Shown here in pieces: positions 1-5,904 of a stretch of 6,725 bases of DNA (its first letter is position 1; each line of letters opens with the position of its first letter). The notes below the pieces were generated by a model. The model was not told where the DNA came from and did not search any database. It was given only the letters and a program-made list of their open reading frames with translations. The translations under genes were made by a program, and so were the position numbers. This stretch comes from Solirubrobacteraceae bacterium (GTDB lineage: Bacteria > Actinomycetota > Thermoleophilia > Solirubrobacterales > Solirubrobacteraceae): positions 1 to 6,725 of the forward strand of contig JANJUA010000036.1 in assembly GCA_024710825.1 (NCBI GenBank). Direction: 5' to 3'.

Positions 1-414
1 GAGCCCGACGCGCGTCTCGACGAGGCCGATCGCCGCGTCCGCGGCCATCGTGCGCAGGTCGCAGGCGAGCGCCAGCTCCATCGCGCCGCCGAGACAGGCG
101 CCGTGGATCTCGGCGATCGTCGGCTTCGCCATCTCCTCGCACAGGTTCCAGGTGGCGAGGATGCCGCGGCGCAGCTCGCGCAGGCGCTCGGGCTCCGCGG
201 CGAGCGCGCCGAGCGCGGCGTGGTCCAGGCCGGAGGAGAACATGGCGCCCTCGCCCCTGATCACCACGACGCGGACGTCGGCGTCGGCCGCCGCGGCGGC
301 GAGCGCGTCGTGGAGCTCGGCGATCAGCGCCTCGTTCATCGCGTTGCGCTTCTCGGGGCGGTCGAGGACGACGTGGCGGACGGGCCCGCGGTCCTCGGTT
401 GTCACGTTGTCCAT
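1..414 (-). CDS. Enoyl-CoA hydratase/isomerase (crotonase) family protein, partial (N-terminal 138 residues)
   Basis: The reading frame is open from an ATG at 414 down to base 1, where the window cuts it. The 138 visible residues are about half of a usual 250-270-residue crotonase. The hallmarks appear in family order: RPEKRNAMN near residues 19-27, the first oxyanion-hole segment FSSGLD (59-64), HGACLGGAMELALACDLR (104-121) with the second oxyanion-hole glycines, and IGLVETRVGL (129-138). Both acidic positions used by true hydratases are present: E113 in GGAME and E133 in VETRVGL. Family members hydrate or isomerise acyl-CoA double bonds in the cytoplasm, usually in fatty-acid or aromatic-acid breakdown. 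With both glutamates kept, hydratase activity is plausible, but the substrate cannot be read from half a protein. There is no clear Shine-Dalgarno; a TAGGTT hexamer lies 7 bases before the ATG, suggesting a leaderless mRNA. The neighbouring divergent membrane gene gives no functional clue. Confidence 0.93.
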   Translation of the reverse strand, partial: MDNVTTEDRGPVRHVVLDRPEKRNAMNEALIAELHDALAAAAADADVRVVVIRGEGAMFSSGLDHAALGALAAEPERLRELRRGILATWNLCEEMAKPTIAEIHGACLGGAMELALACDLRTMAADAAIGLVETRVGL

Positions 415-421
415 GAGGCCG

Positions 422-427
422 AACCTA
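422..427 (-). promoter_or_regulatory. Putative -10 element (TAGGTT) of the crotonase gene
   Basis: On the minus strand TAGGTT stands 7 bases before the crotonase ATG. It fits the actinobacterial TAnnnT pattern and would place transcription start at or next to the start codon. No convincing -35 hexamer is visible. Confidence 0.4.
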
Positions 428-484
428 CCGCTCTGCGTCGCGGCCGGCCACGGGTCAGGGGGGTCGTCTCCGGCGGTGACGCCG

Positions 485-490
485 TAGGCT
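485..490 (+). promoter_or_regulatory. Putative -10 element (TAGGCT) of the 319-residue membrane protein gene
   Basis: TAGGCT lies 8 bases before the ATG at 499. It resembles the divergent crotonase hexamer (both read GTAGGyTC), and together they would form a divergent promoter region in the 84-base gap. No clear -35 element is seen. Confidence 0.38.
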
Positions 491-498
491 CCCGCCGC

Positions 499-1458
499 AT
501 GAGGGAGCCGGCCCGGCAGCGCACCGTCAGCTGGCCCGCGATCCTGCCGTTTCGAGGGGATCTCGTCGCGGCCGGCGCGGTCGTGCTGGCCGTCGGGGTC
601 CTGGTGCTCGAGCTGCGCGTCGGGTGGGCCGGCGGGGTGCGGGCCGCGATCACGGGTGGGGCGGCGGCGCTGCTGCTGGCGCTCGCCTGGCTGGCGCCGG
701 TGGAGGAGGCGACGCCGCGCACGTACGTCAGCGCGCTGCTGCTGGCCGCCTATCCACTCGCGTTCGGAGCGCTCGACGCCATCGTCGACGGGCGGGGATG
801 GCTGGCGGCCGGGCTGCTCGCGCTCGCGGTCCTCTACGCGGGGGCGGCACGGGCGCGCAACTCCGCCACCTGCACGCTGCTGGCCGCGGCGAGCGCGGTG
901 CTGGCCGCCTGGTGGGCGTGGGCGGCGGCATTCGACCCGGGGACGCAGGCGCCGCTGCGCTGGATCGCCCTCGTCGCGGTGGTCGCGCTCGGGCTCGGGG
1001 TCGTGCGCCTGCGCGATCGTCGGCGCCCGCATGCGGTGGCGCTGGCGAACGCGGCGGGCCTGACCGCTCTCGCCCTCGGCGGCGCCGCGCTCGCGCACGC
1101 GGCGGACGTCGTCGTGCCGCCGCTCGAGCTCGTGTCCGGTGGGGCGAGCCACGAGCCGAGCTGGTCGGCGCCCGACCCGCTCGGCGCCGGTTGGGAGCTC
1201 TTCCTGCTCGCCGTCGGCTTCGGCCTCGCCGCCTACGGCGCCGCCGACCGCGAGCACGGGCCGGCGTGGCTCGGCGCCGCGGTCCTCGGCGCGTTCGTCG
1301 CCGTCGCCGCGGCGGGGGAGACGTCGCTCCTCTGGTGGCCCGTGCTGCTCGTCGTGCTCGGAGCGGCCGTAGTGGCCGCGGGGCTGCGGCCGACGACGCC
1401 GCTGCCGCCGCCGCCCGACGCGGACGCGCCGGTCGCCGATCCGCGGCCCCTGCGGTGA
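499..1458 (+). CDS. Multi-pass membrane protein of unknown function, 319 residues
   Basis: The open frame reaches back to 103, but that part lies antisense to the crotonase gene. I start at ATG 499, the first ATG downstream of the crotonase start and 8 bases after a TAGGCT hexamer. The protein has about ten hydrophobic stretches, near residues 22-38, 49-67, 75-96, 101-117, 122-145, 154-170, 178-200, 230-248, 256-272 and 277-295. A short arginine-rich basic loop (170-178) and a longer polar loop containing SGGASHEPSWSAPDP (213-227) separate some of them. The C-terminal tail (297-319) is rich in proline and aspartate. No catalytic motif, transporter signature or binding site is recognisable. 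It is presumably an integral inner-membrane protein; its composition (Ala, Leu, Val, Gly) is typical of GC-rich hypothetical membrane proteins. Its stop lies 4 bases from that of the convergent DUF4389 gene. A role cannot be assigned. Confidence 0.72.
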   Translation: MREPARQRTVSWPAILPFRGDLVAAGAVVLAVGVLVLELRVGWAGGVRAAITGGAAALLLALAWLAPVEEATPRTYVSALLLAAYPLAFGALDAIVDGRGWLAAGLLALAVLYAGAARARNSATCTLLAAASAVLAAWWAWAAAFDPGTQAPLRWIALVAVVALGLGVVRLRDRRRPHAVALANAAGLTALALGGAALAHAADVVVPPLELVSGGASHEPSWSAPDPLGAGWELFLLAVGFGLAAYGAADREHGPAWLGAAVLGAFVAVAAAGETSLLWWPVLLVVLGAAVVAAGLRPTTPLPPPPDADAPVADPRPLR

Positions 1459-1462
1459 CGGG

Positions 1463-2074
1463 CTACGGGGTGATGGCCGGCGGCGGCACGCCGCCGTCGA
1501 TCTGCGGGGCGGGATCCGCGAACGGCGGCCACGTCTCGGTGAGCAGGAGGTAGTACGCGGAGGCGCGCGTGACGTAGCGCAGCGCGAGGTCCAGCATGTC
1601 CTGGAGCCCCTTCGGCTGCTTGCCCGTGATGACGATCACGAACCAGGCGCAGAAGGAGGCGACGGCCAGCAGCATCCCCAGGACCCACGCGATCACCGCG
1701 ACCGGGATGATCAGGACGAGGCGGAAGAGCGTCTTGAGACGGTCGTAGGACGCCTTCGGAGGCCCGATCTCGATCTGCACCGGGTAGCTGTCGTCCGACG
1801 CTCCGTTGAACGGCGGGTAGCGGTCCGTGACCAGGTACGAGTACGCGTTCAGGCGAGTCGCGTTGCGGAGGTAGCCCGCGACGAAGTCGTAGATCCCCTC
1901 CGGGTAGCGGCCCGTGAAGACGATCGCGACCCAGGCGGCGATCACGGCGAACGATGCCGCCAACCCGTAGACCATCGTCAGCAGCGCTGCGGGAATCGCC
2001 AGCAGGGGGCGGAAGAACGTGGACAGCCGGCTGCGCCGCTCCACGTACTCGGCCGTGTATTGCACGGGATACAT
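1463..2074 (-). CDS. DUF4389-type membrane protein with two tandem repeats, 203 residues
   Basis: The protein consists of two copies of one unit of about 88 residues. Unit 1 spans residues 2-89 and unit 2 spans 97-185. Both open with YPVQ and continue with an RL(S/K)T(F/L)FR segment (16-22 and 112-118), a long hydrophobic stretch (about 23-53 and 119-149), TG(R/K)xP(E/K)G (54-60 and 150-156), an amphipathic segment and a closing W/YPPF. The register holds almost without gaps at an offset of 96 residues. This layout matches the DUF4389 family of bacterial membrane proteins, whose function is not established. Each long hydrophobic stretch could form one or two membrane passes. The tail (186-203) is polar and proline-rich. 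The start at ATG 2074 puts YPVQ right after the initiator methionine; upstream is only a weak AGAAG-like sequence. The gene lies 59 bases behind the M28-like gene on the same strand and may share its transcript. Confidence 0.85.
   Translation of the reverse strand: MYPVQYTAEYVERRSRLSTFFRPLLAIPAALLTMVYGLAASFAVIAAWVAIVFTGRYPEGIYDFVAGYLRNATRLNAYSYLVTDRYPPFNGASDDSYPVQIEIGPPKASYDRLKTLFRLVLIIPVAVIAWVLGMLLAVASFCAWFVIVITGKQPKGLQDMLDLALRYVTRASAYYLLLTETWPPFADPAPQIDGGVPPPAITP
1478..1496. terminator. GC-rich hairpin at the convergent gene ends
   Basis: A perfect 8-bp inverted repeat (CGGCGGCG / CGCCGCCG) with a 3-base loop lies 20 bases after the stop of the plus-strand membrane gene, inside the last codons of the DUF4389 gene. 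There is no T-run. It could help end plus-strand transcription, but proline and glycine codons alone can produce such a repeat in GC-rich DNA. Confidence 0.25.
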
Positions 2075-2133
2075 GATCTGCGTCTTCTACCGCCCCGCAC
2101 CGGCCGCGCGCAACCGCGTCGTCCGCCGGAGCG

Positions 2134-3168
2134 TCAACTCGCCAGCTCGGCGTCGAGCCGGCGCACGAGTGCCAGGCAGGCGTCGGACGGCGCGTTGGTG
2201 AGGCCGACCGCCGGCCAGCGGACGCGGCGGGCGGCCCAGGCCCCGGTGATCCCGGCACGCCCCGCGGGCAGCCCCGCGGCGGTGGCGGCCGCGCGCAGGC
2301 CGGGGTGCAGGCGCAGCGGGACGACCGGGCCCTCTGCGCGATGGTGACGTGCCGGCCCGCGGTCAGCGGGCGCCAGCGCGAGGACCGCGAGCTCCTCCGG
2401 CCGGGCGCCCCGGCGGCGCGCACGCACGTACGCGCGCATCCCGAGCTGCCCGGGCGCGGCCGCCCCGGCGAGGACGAGCTCGACGGCGAGGTGGCGCGGC
2501 GGGTCGGCGTCGAGCGCGGCGACGAGGGCGAGCGCGTCGGAGAGCGCTCGTGTCTCCGGCCCGCCGTCGGTCGGGTGGGCGAGGCCCAGCTCGGCCAGGC
2601 CGAACGCGCCGACGACCAGCCCGACGGCGGGGACCAGCGCGACGAGGCCCAGCCAGCCGCCGTCGGCGCCGGCGAGCCGAGCGCCGGCGATCGCGGCGAG
2701 GACCGCGAGGAACGCGCACAGGAGCGCCGGCGCGAACGGCACCTTCCGCAACAGCCCGGCCCGGGGCGCGTCGATGGCGGCGGTGACGACGAGCCGCACG
2801 CGCGCGCCGGGGGGCACGACGGGCGGCTCGGAGACGACGTTCTGCGTCGCGCGGCGGGGTAGGAGAGCGGTCGGGAGGCGTCCCGAGGCCTCCGCCGGCA
2901 GCAGCACCAGCGCTGCTCCCACCAGCCCCAGCCCGATGGCCGGCCTCGACAGCGCGACGAGGCTGCCGGCGACCCCGATGGCGCACAGCGCCGCCTGCAC
3001 GAGCGGGCTCTGCGGTCGCACCCACGCGGGCTCGACGCGGGCGGGGCGGCCCCGGCCGCGCAGCTCGTCGCGCAGGGCCAGGGCGGCCAGCCGCTCGCCG
3101 TTCCCACAGGCCGGTCGCGGGCCGACCGCGGCGAGGCGGGCGGGGAGGTCGGTGGGGCCCGGGGGCAC
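2134..3168 (-). CDS. Membrane-embedded M28-peptidase-like protein, probably catalytically inactive, 344 residues
   Basis: GTG 3168 is the only usable start: the in-frame TGA at 3187-3189 lies just upstream, with no other start codon between. The N-terminus has the opening of M28 peptidases: VGPRPACGNGERLAALALRD (15-34) resembles the family's GpRpaGs..er.Aa..l. A hydrophobic pair follows (57-74, 76-92), then ATQNVV (107-112) and VVTAAIDAPRAG (127-138). Another pair (145-165, 171-194) precedes a C-terminal part with VELVLAGAAAPGQLGMRAY (229-247). Aligned by eye to M28 motifs, AHxD becomes A130-A131-I132-D133 (metal His lost, Asp kept). The catalytic Glu-Glu pair becomes A237-A238 while the flanking glycines remain. 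The C-terminal metal His falls at N325 in TNAPSD. The fold is therefore probably M28-like with membrane segments inserted, and hydrolysis is unlikely. The role is unknown; binding or scaffolding is conceivable. The DUF4389 gene lies downstream. The M28 link is by eye and moderately sure. Confidence 0.72.
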   Translation of the reverse strand: MPPGPTDLPARLAAVGPRPACGNGERLAALALRDELRGRGRPARVEPAWVRPQSPLVQAALCAIGVAGSLVALSRPAIGLGLVGAALVLLPAEASGRLPTALLPRRATQNVVSEPPVVPPGARVRLVVTAAIDAPRAGLLRKVPFAPALLCAFLAVLAAIAGARLAGADGGWLGLVALVPAVGLVVGAFGLAELGLAHPTDGGPETRALSDALALVAALDADPPRHLAVELVLAGAAAPGQLGMRAYVRARRRGARPEELAVLALAPADRGPARHHRAEGPVVPLRLHPGLRAAATAAGLPAGRAGITGAWAARRVRWPAVGLTNAPSDACLALVRRLDAELAS

Positions 3169-3177
3169 GATGGCGGG

Positions 3178-3183
3178 ACTGTA
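3178..3183 (-). promoter_or_regulatory. Putative -10 element (TACAGT) of the M28-like gene
   Basis: TACAGT on the minus strand stands 9 bases before GTG 3168. It shares two bases with the plus-strand TATGGT element of the amidase gene, so the two promoters would exclude each other. Confidence 0.4.
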
Positions 3184-3187
3184 TGGT
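3182..3187 (+). promoter_or_regulatory. Putative -10 element (TATGGT) of the amidase gene
   Basis: TATGGT stands 9 bases before ATG 3197 and overlaps the divergent TACAGT element by two bases. It favours the 3197 start over the ATG at 3170, which would lie upstream of this element. Confidence 0.42.
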
Positions 3188-3196
3188 CACGAGGCC

Positions 3197-4582
3197 ATGG
3201 ACGCCGCCGCTCTCGCCTACGCCGGGCTTTCACGCCAATCCGAGCTCGTCGCCGCCGGCGAGGTCAGCGCCGCCGAGCTCGTCGACCTGTCGCTCTCGCG
3301 CATCGAGGCCATCGACCCGCGCCTGAACGCCTTCCGCGTCGTCTACGCCGAGCGCGCCCGCACCGAGGCCCAGCAGGCCGACGGCCGCCGGGGCGCCGGC
3401 GCGGAGCGGCCGCTGCTCGGCGTGCCGATCGCGGTCAAGGACGACATGGACGTCGCCGGCGAGGTCACCGCCATGGGGACGCGGGCCGTCGAGAGGCCCG
3501 CGGCGGCGGACAGCGAGATCGTCCGGCGCCTCCGCGAGGCGGGTGCGATCGTCGTCGGCAAGACCCATGTGCCCGAGCTGACCCAGTGGCCGTTCACCGA
3601 GTCCGCCACCTTCGGCGCCACCCGCAACCCGTGGGACCTCGATCGCACCCCGGGCGGCTCGAGCGGTGGGAGCGCCGCCGCTGTCGCCGCCGGGCTCGTG
3701 CCCGCCGCCACGGCGTCCGACGGCCTCGGCTCGATCCGCATACCCGCCGCCTGCTGCGGGCTCTTCGGGCTCAAGGCGCAGAAGGGCCGCGTGCCGCTCG
3801 GGCCCTCCACCGACGGGGAGTGGCACGACCTCGTCCACTACGGCGCCGTCACCCGCACCGTGCGCGACACCGCCCTGTTCCTCGACGTCGTCGCGGACCG
3901 CCCGACGTGGGGGACGTTCTCGGAGGCCGCCGCGCGGGTGCCGGGGCAGCTGCGGATCGCCGTGTCGCTGGCCGTCCCGCCGCCGTTGACGGTCAAGATC
4001 GACGATCGCGTCCGCGCGGCGGTCGAGGAGACCGCCGCGCTGCTGCGCGGCCTGGGCCACACCGTCGAGGAGCGCGATCCGGACTATCACGCCGCGGCGC
4101 TGGCGCGCGGGATCGCCCGCTACACCCGCGGCATCCTGGACCGCGCGGTGCAGACCGAGCACCCGGAGCGCCTCGAGCGCCGCACGCGCGGCATGGCGCG
4201 GATCGGGCGTCTGACGCCGGCGAGCTTCGTCGCGCGCTCGCGGGCGGAGGAGCCGACGCTGACCGCGCGGCTCGGTCGCCTCTGGGACGACTACGACTTG
4301 CTTCTCATGCCGGTGCTGTCGTCGCTCCCTTTGCCGGTCGGGAAGTTCGAGGGCCGCGGCGCGCTGTGGACGTTCAACGGCGCGGGCCGGTTCGTCCCGT
4401 TCCCCGGCGTGTGGAACGTGACGGGCCAGCCGGCCGCGTCGGTCCCGGCGGGCTGGACGCCCGAGGGCGTGCCGCTCGCCGTGCAGCTCGTCGCCCGCCC
4501 GGGCGACGAGGCCACCCTGCTGTCCCTGTCCGCTCAGATCGAGGCCGAACGCCCCTGGGCGGACCGGCAGCCGCCGCTGTGA
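3197..4582 (+). CDS. Amidase-signature family hydrolase, 461 residues
   Basis: Amidase-signature enzymes hydrolyse amide bonds with a Lys-cisSer-Ser triad. Here the lysine is K81 in GVPIAVKDD (75-83). The glycine/serine-rich signature [16 protein letters not shown] (151-166) provides cis-Ser S155. The nucleophile is S179 in [20 protein letters not shown] (174-193), exactly 24 residues after S155, as in characterised members. The nucleophile loop reads DGLGS rather than the common DTGGS. The N-terminal helix with [20 protein letters not shown] (21-40) and the C-terminal P(E)[10 protein letters not shown] (422-433) are also typical. The length is normal, and no signal peptide is seen, so it should be cytoplasmic. 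The substrate is not predictable. An in-frame ATG at 3170 would add nine residues. I prefer 3197 because of the TATGGT hexamer 9 bases upstream and because the shorter N-terminus already contains the whole family domain; GAGG lies only two bases away, too close for a good ribosome site. The phosphatase gene follows with a 4-base overlap. Confidence 0.94.
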   Translation: MDAAALAYAGLSRQSELVAAGEVSAAELVDLSLSRIEAIDPRLNAFRVVYAERARTEAQQADGRRGAGAERPLLGVPIAVKDDMDVAGEVTAMGTRAVERPAAADSEIVRRLREAGAIVVGKTHVPELTQWPFTESATFGATRNPWDLDRTPGGSSGGSAAAVAAGLVPAATASDGLGSIRIPAACCGLFGLKAQKGRVPLGPSTDGEWHDLVHYGAVTRTVRDTALFLDVVADRPTWGTFSEAAARVPGQLRIAVSLAVPPPLTVKIDDRVRAAVEETAALLRGLGHTVEERDPDYHAAALARGIARYTRGILDRAVQTEHPERLERRTRGMARIGRLTPASFVARSRAEEPTLTARLGRLWDDYDLLLMPVLSSLPLPVGKFEGRGALWTFNGAGRFVPFPGVWNVTGQPAASVPAGWTPEGVPLAVQLVARPGDEATLLSLSAQIEAERPWADRQPPL

Positions 4583-5355
4583 GCGGCGACGAGCTGCTCG
4601 CGGTCGCCGAGGAGGCGGCGCGCGCCGGTGCGGCGGTGCTCGTCCCGCGCTTCGGGCGGGAGGCGGCGTTGGCGGCGAAGTCCTCCCCGACGGACCTCGT
4701 CAGCGAGGCCGACCTCGCCTCCGAGCGCGCGATCCGCGCGGTGCTGGCGGCCGCCCGGCCCGACGACGGCGTCCTGGGGGAGGAGGGGACGGGCGACGTG
4801 CCGGGCACGACGGGGCTGCGCTGGGTGGTCGACCCGCTCGACGGCACGATCGACTACCTCTACGGCCACCCGCAGTGGTGCGTCAGCGTCGCCGTGGAGG
4901 ACGAGGACGGGGGCGTGGCGGGGGTCGTGTTCGACCCGCTGCGAGACGAGCTCTTCCGCGCCGTCCGCGGCGGCGGGGCCACGCTGGGCGGCGCGCCGCT
5001 ATCGCTTCGGGAGCCGGCGCCGGAGCTGGCGGGCGCGCTCGTGGCGACGGGCTTCGGCTACGAGGCGCGCGTGCGCGCGGCGCAGGCAGCGATCGTCACG
5101 GAGCTGTTGCCTGAGGTTCGCGACATCCGGCGGGCGGGCAGTGCGGCGCTCGACCTCGCCTGGACCGCGGCGGGCCGCCACGACGCCTACTACGAGTTCG
5201 GCGTGCAGCACTGGGACGTGGCCGCCGGTGCGCTGATCGCGGCGGAGGCCGGCCTTGCGGTGCGGACGCTCGTGGGTGGAGACGGGCTGCCGCCCGGGAT
5301 CGCGGTCGCGGCCCCCGGGCTCATCGACCCGCTGTTGGCGCGGGTCGATCGCTGA
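4579..5355 (+). CDS. Inositol monophosphatase family protein, 258 residues
   Basis: The protein has the motif set of the Mg2+-dependent inositol monophosphatase superfamily: KSSPTDLVSEAD (34-45), GEEG (67-70), WVVDPLDGTIDYLYG (82-96) and HWDVAAGALIAAEAG (211-225). The metal ligands by family analogy are E68, D85, D88 and D213, all present. T90 matches the threonine that helps activate water. The position after DGT-x is Asp (D92) where Asn is usual. Such enzymes act on inositol-1-phosphate, histidinol phosphate, fructose-1,6-bisphosphate or 3'-phosphoadenosine phosphates; sequence by eye does not separate these. The length is normal, and it is probably cytoplasmic. The GTG start overlaps the amidase TGA as GTGA, so translation is likely coupled to the amidase, although no shared pathway is evident. 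The start is supported because family homology begins immediately after it. The stop lies 8 bases from that of the convergent PPOX gene. Confidence 0.92.
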   Translation: MSGDELLAVAEEAARAGAAVLVPRFGREAALAAKSSPTDLVSEADLASERAIRAVLAAARPDDGVLGEEGTGDVPGTTGLRWVVDPLDGTIDYLYGHPQWCVSVAVEDEDGGVAGVVFDPLRDELFRAVRGGGATLGGAPLSLREPAPELAGALVATGFGYEARVRAAQAAIVTELLPEVRDIRRAGSAALDLAWTAAGRHDAYYEFGVQHWDVAAGALIAAEAGLAVRTLVGGDGLPPGIAVAAPGLIDPLLARVDR

Positions 5356-5363
5356 GCCGGCGG

Positions 5364-5765
5364 TCAGGCGCCGCGGTGCACCACGTGGTCGGGTTCGACG
5401 ACGAGCTTGATGCGGACCTCGCCTTCGGCGCGCATCGGATAGGTATCGACGCCGAGATACTTCTTGGCGAGCGCGTCGATGTGCTCGTCGGCGCCCTCTG
5501 TCGTGATCTCGACGACGCGACCGCGGATGCTCACGAACTCGTACGGGTTCTCGCTGTCGGCGACGGTGAGCGTGATCCGCGGATCGCGGGCGACGTTCGC
5601 CGGCCAGTCGCGGCCCTGCGCGGAGTTGAGCAGGATCCGGTCGCCGTCGATGTCCGCCCACACGAGGGTGGCGTGGACGCTCCCGTCGGAGCGCAGGGTC
5701 GATACGTGGCAGAAGTTCGGTGCCTCGATGATCTCGCGGGCGCGATCCCCTATCGATGCGGCCAT
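5364..5765 (-). CDS. PPOX-class (pyridoxamine-5'-phosphate-oxidase-like) protein, probably F420- or flavin-binding, 133 residues
   Basis: This small split-barrel protein contains VSTLRSDGSVHATLVWADID (21-40), ILLNSAQGRDWPANVARDPR (44-63), LTVADSENPYEFVSIRGRV (66-84) and a closing GEVRIKLVVEPDHVV (115-129). The order and wording match actinobacterial PPOX proteins of the Rv1155 group, several of which bind coenzyme F420 and reduce unsaturated substrates; others bind FMN or heme. Cofactor and substrate are inferred from the family only. The frame extends to 5825, but that part runs through the tRNA-Leu gene. ATG 5765 follows a GGGAGG ribosome-binding site by four bases, which decides the start. 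The resulting 133 residues are a normal length for the family. It lies 33 bases behind tRNA-Leu(CAA) on the same strand, so it may be read from the tRNA promoter, from that of the membrane gene upstream, or from its own. Confidence 0.9.
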   Translation of the reverse strand: MAASIGDRAREIIEAPNFCHVSTLRSDGSVHATLVWADIDGDRILLNSAQGRDWPANVARDPRITLTVADSENPYEFVSIRGRVVEITTEGADEHIDALAKKYLGVDTYPMRAEGEVRIKLVVEPDHVVHRGA

Positions 5766-5769
5766 GGTG

Positions 5770-5775
5770 CCTCCC
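5770..5775 (-). promoter_or_regulatory. Shine-Dalgarno site (GGGAGG) of the PPOX gene
   Basis: GGGAGG on the minus strand ends four bases before ATG 5765. It is the only strong ribosome-binding site seen at a gene start in this window, and it excludes the longer start at 5825, which would overlap the tRNA. Confidence 0.75.
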
Positions 5776-5798
5776 GTTGTCGATGTACGGCCTGTGGA

Positions 5799-5882
5799 TA
5801 CCCGGGGCGGGACTCGAACCCGCACGCTCGCGAGGAGCAGGGGCTTTTGAGGCCCCCGTGTCTACCGTTCCACCACCCGGGC
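5799..5882 (-). tRNA. tRNA-Leu (anticodon CAA)
   Basis: The 84-base gene folds as a class II tRNA. The acceptor GCCCGGG pairs with CCCGGGT, ending in a G1-U72 wobble. The D stem is GTG/CAC. The anticodon stem GGGGC/GCCCC holds the loop CTCAAAA, giving anticodon CAA (reads UUG). The long variable arm has a GCTC/GAGC stem, the T arm is GCGGG-TTCGAGT-CCCGC, and the discriminator base is A, as expected for leucine. CCA is not encoded; TCC follows. The stop of the membrane protein gene upstream is 22 bases away. Confidence 0.96.
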
Positions 5883-5894
5883 AGGATGCCGCAC

Positions 5895-5900
5895 AGGGTA
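5895..5900 (-). promoter_or_regulatory. Possible -10 element (TACCCT) for tRNA-Leu(CAA)
   Basis: TACCCT on the minus strand lies 12 bases before the tRNA 5' end, which would give a short leader of about six bases. No -35 hexamer is evident at the right distance, so this is weak, and read-through from the upstream membrane gene is an alternative. Confidence 0.25.
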
Positions 5901-5904
5901 TGCG

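Noticed and set aside
103..498. N-terminal extension of the 319-residue membrane protein up to base 103
   Set aside because: This stretch is antisense to the well-supported crotonase gene and reads as Arg/Gly/Val-rich shadow sequence; membrane-protein character begins only after ATG 499.
624..1553. 309-codon open frame on the plus strand
   Set aside because: The Arg/Gly/Ala-rich translation overlaps the membrane gene in another frame; it has no domain and no start signal.
3170..3196. Alternative amidase start at ATG 3170
   Set aside because: It lies upstream of the TATGGT element and would add nine residues before the family domain; it is still possible and is noted in the gene entry.
1233..3233. 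666-codon open frame on the minus strand
   Set aside because: It crosses three real genes in a different frame, and its translation is Arg/Ser/Pro-rich low-complexity sequence, as expected from a shadow frame in GC-rich DNA.
3230..4162. 310-codon open frame antisense to the amidase
   Set aside because: The amidase has an intact catalytic triad in the opposite frame; this one is its antisense shadow, rich in Gly, Arg and Asp.
3586..4578. Upstream extension of the phosphatase frame into the amidase
   Set aside because: The Arg-rich sequence has no similarity to phosphatases; family homology starts at GTG 4579.
4999..5661. 220-codon minus-strand frame across the phosphatase and PPOX genes
   Set aside because: It is out of frame with the PPOX protein, whose motifs and ribosome site are clear, and its composition is that of a shadow.
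5766..5825. Longer PPOX start at 5825
   Set aside because: It would translate part of tRNA-Leu(CAA); ATG 5765 has a GGGAGG ribosome site.
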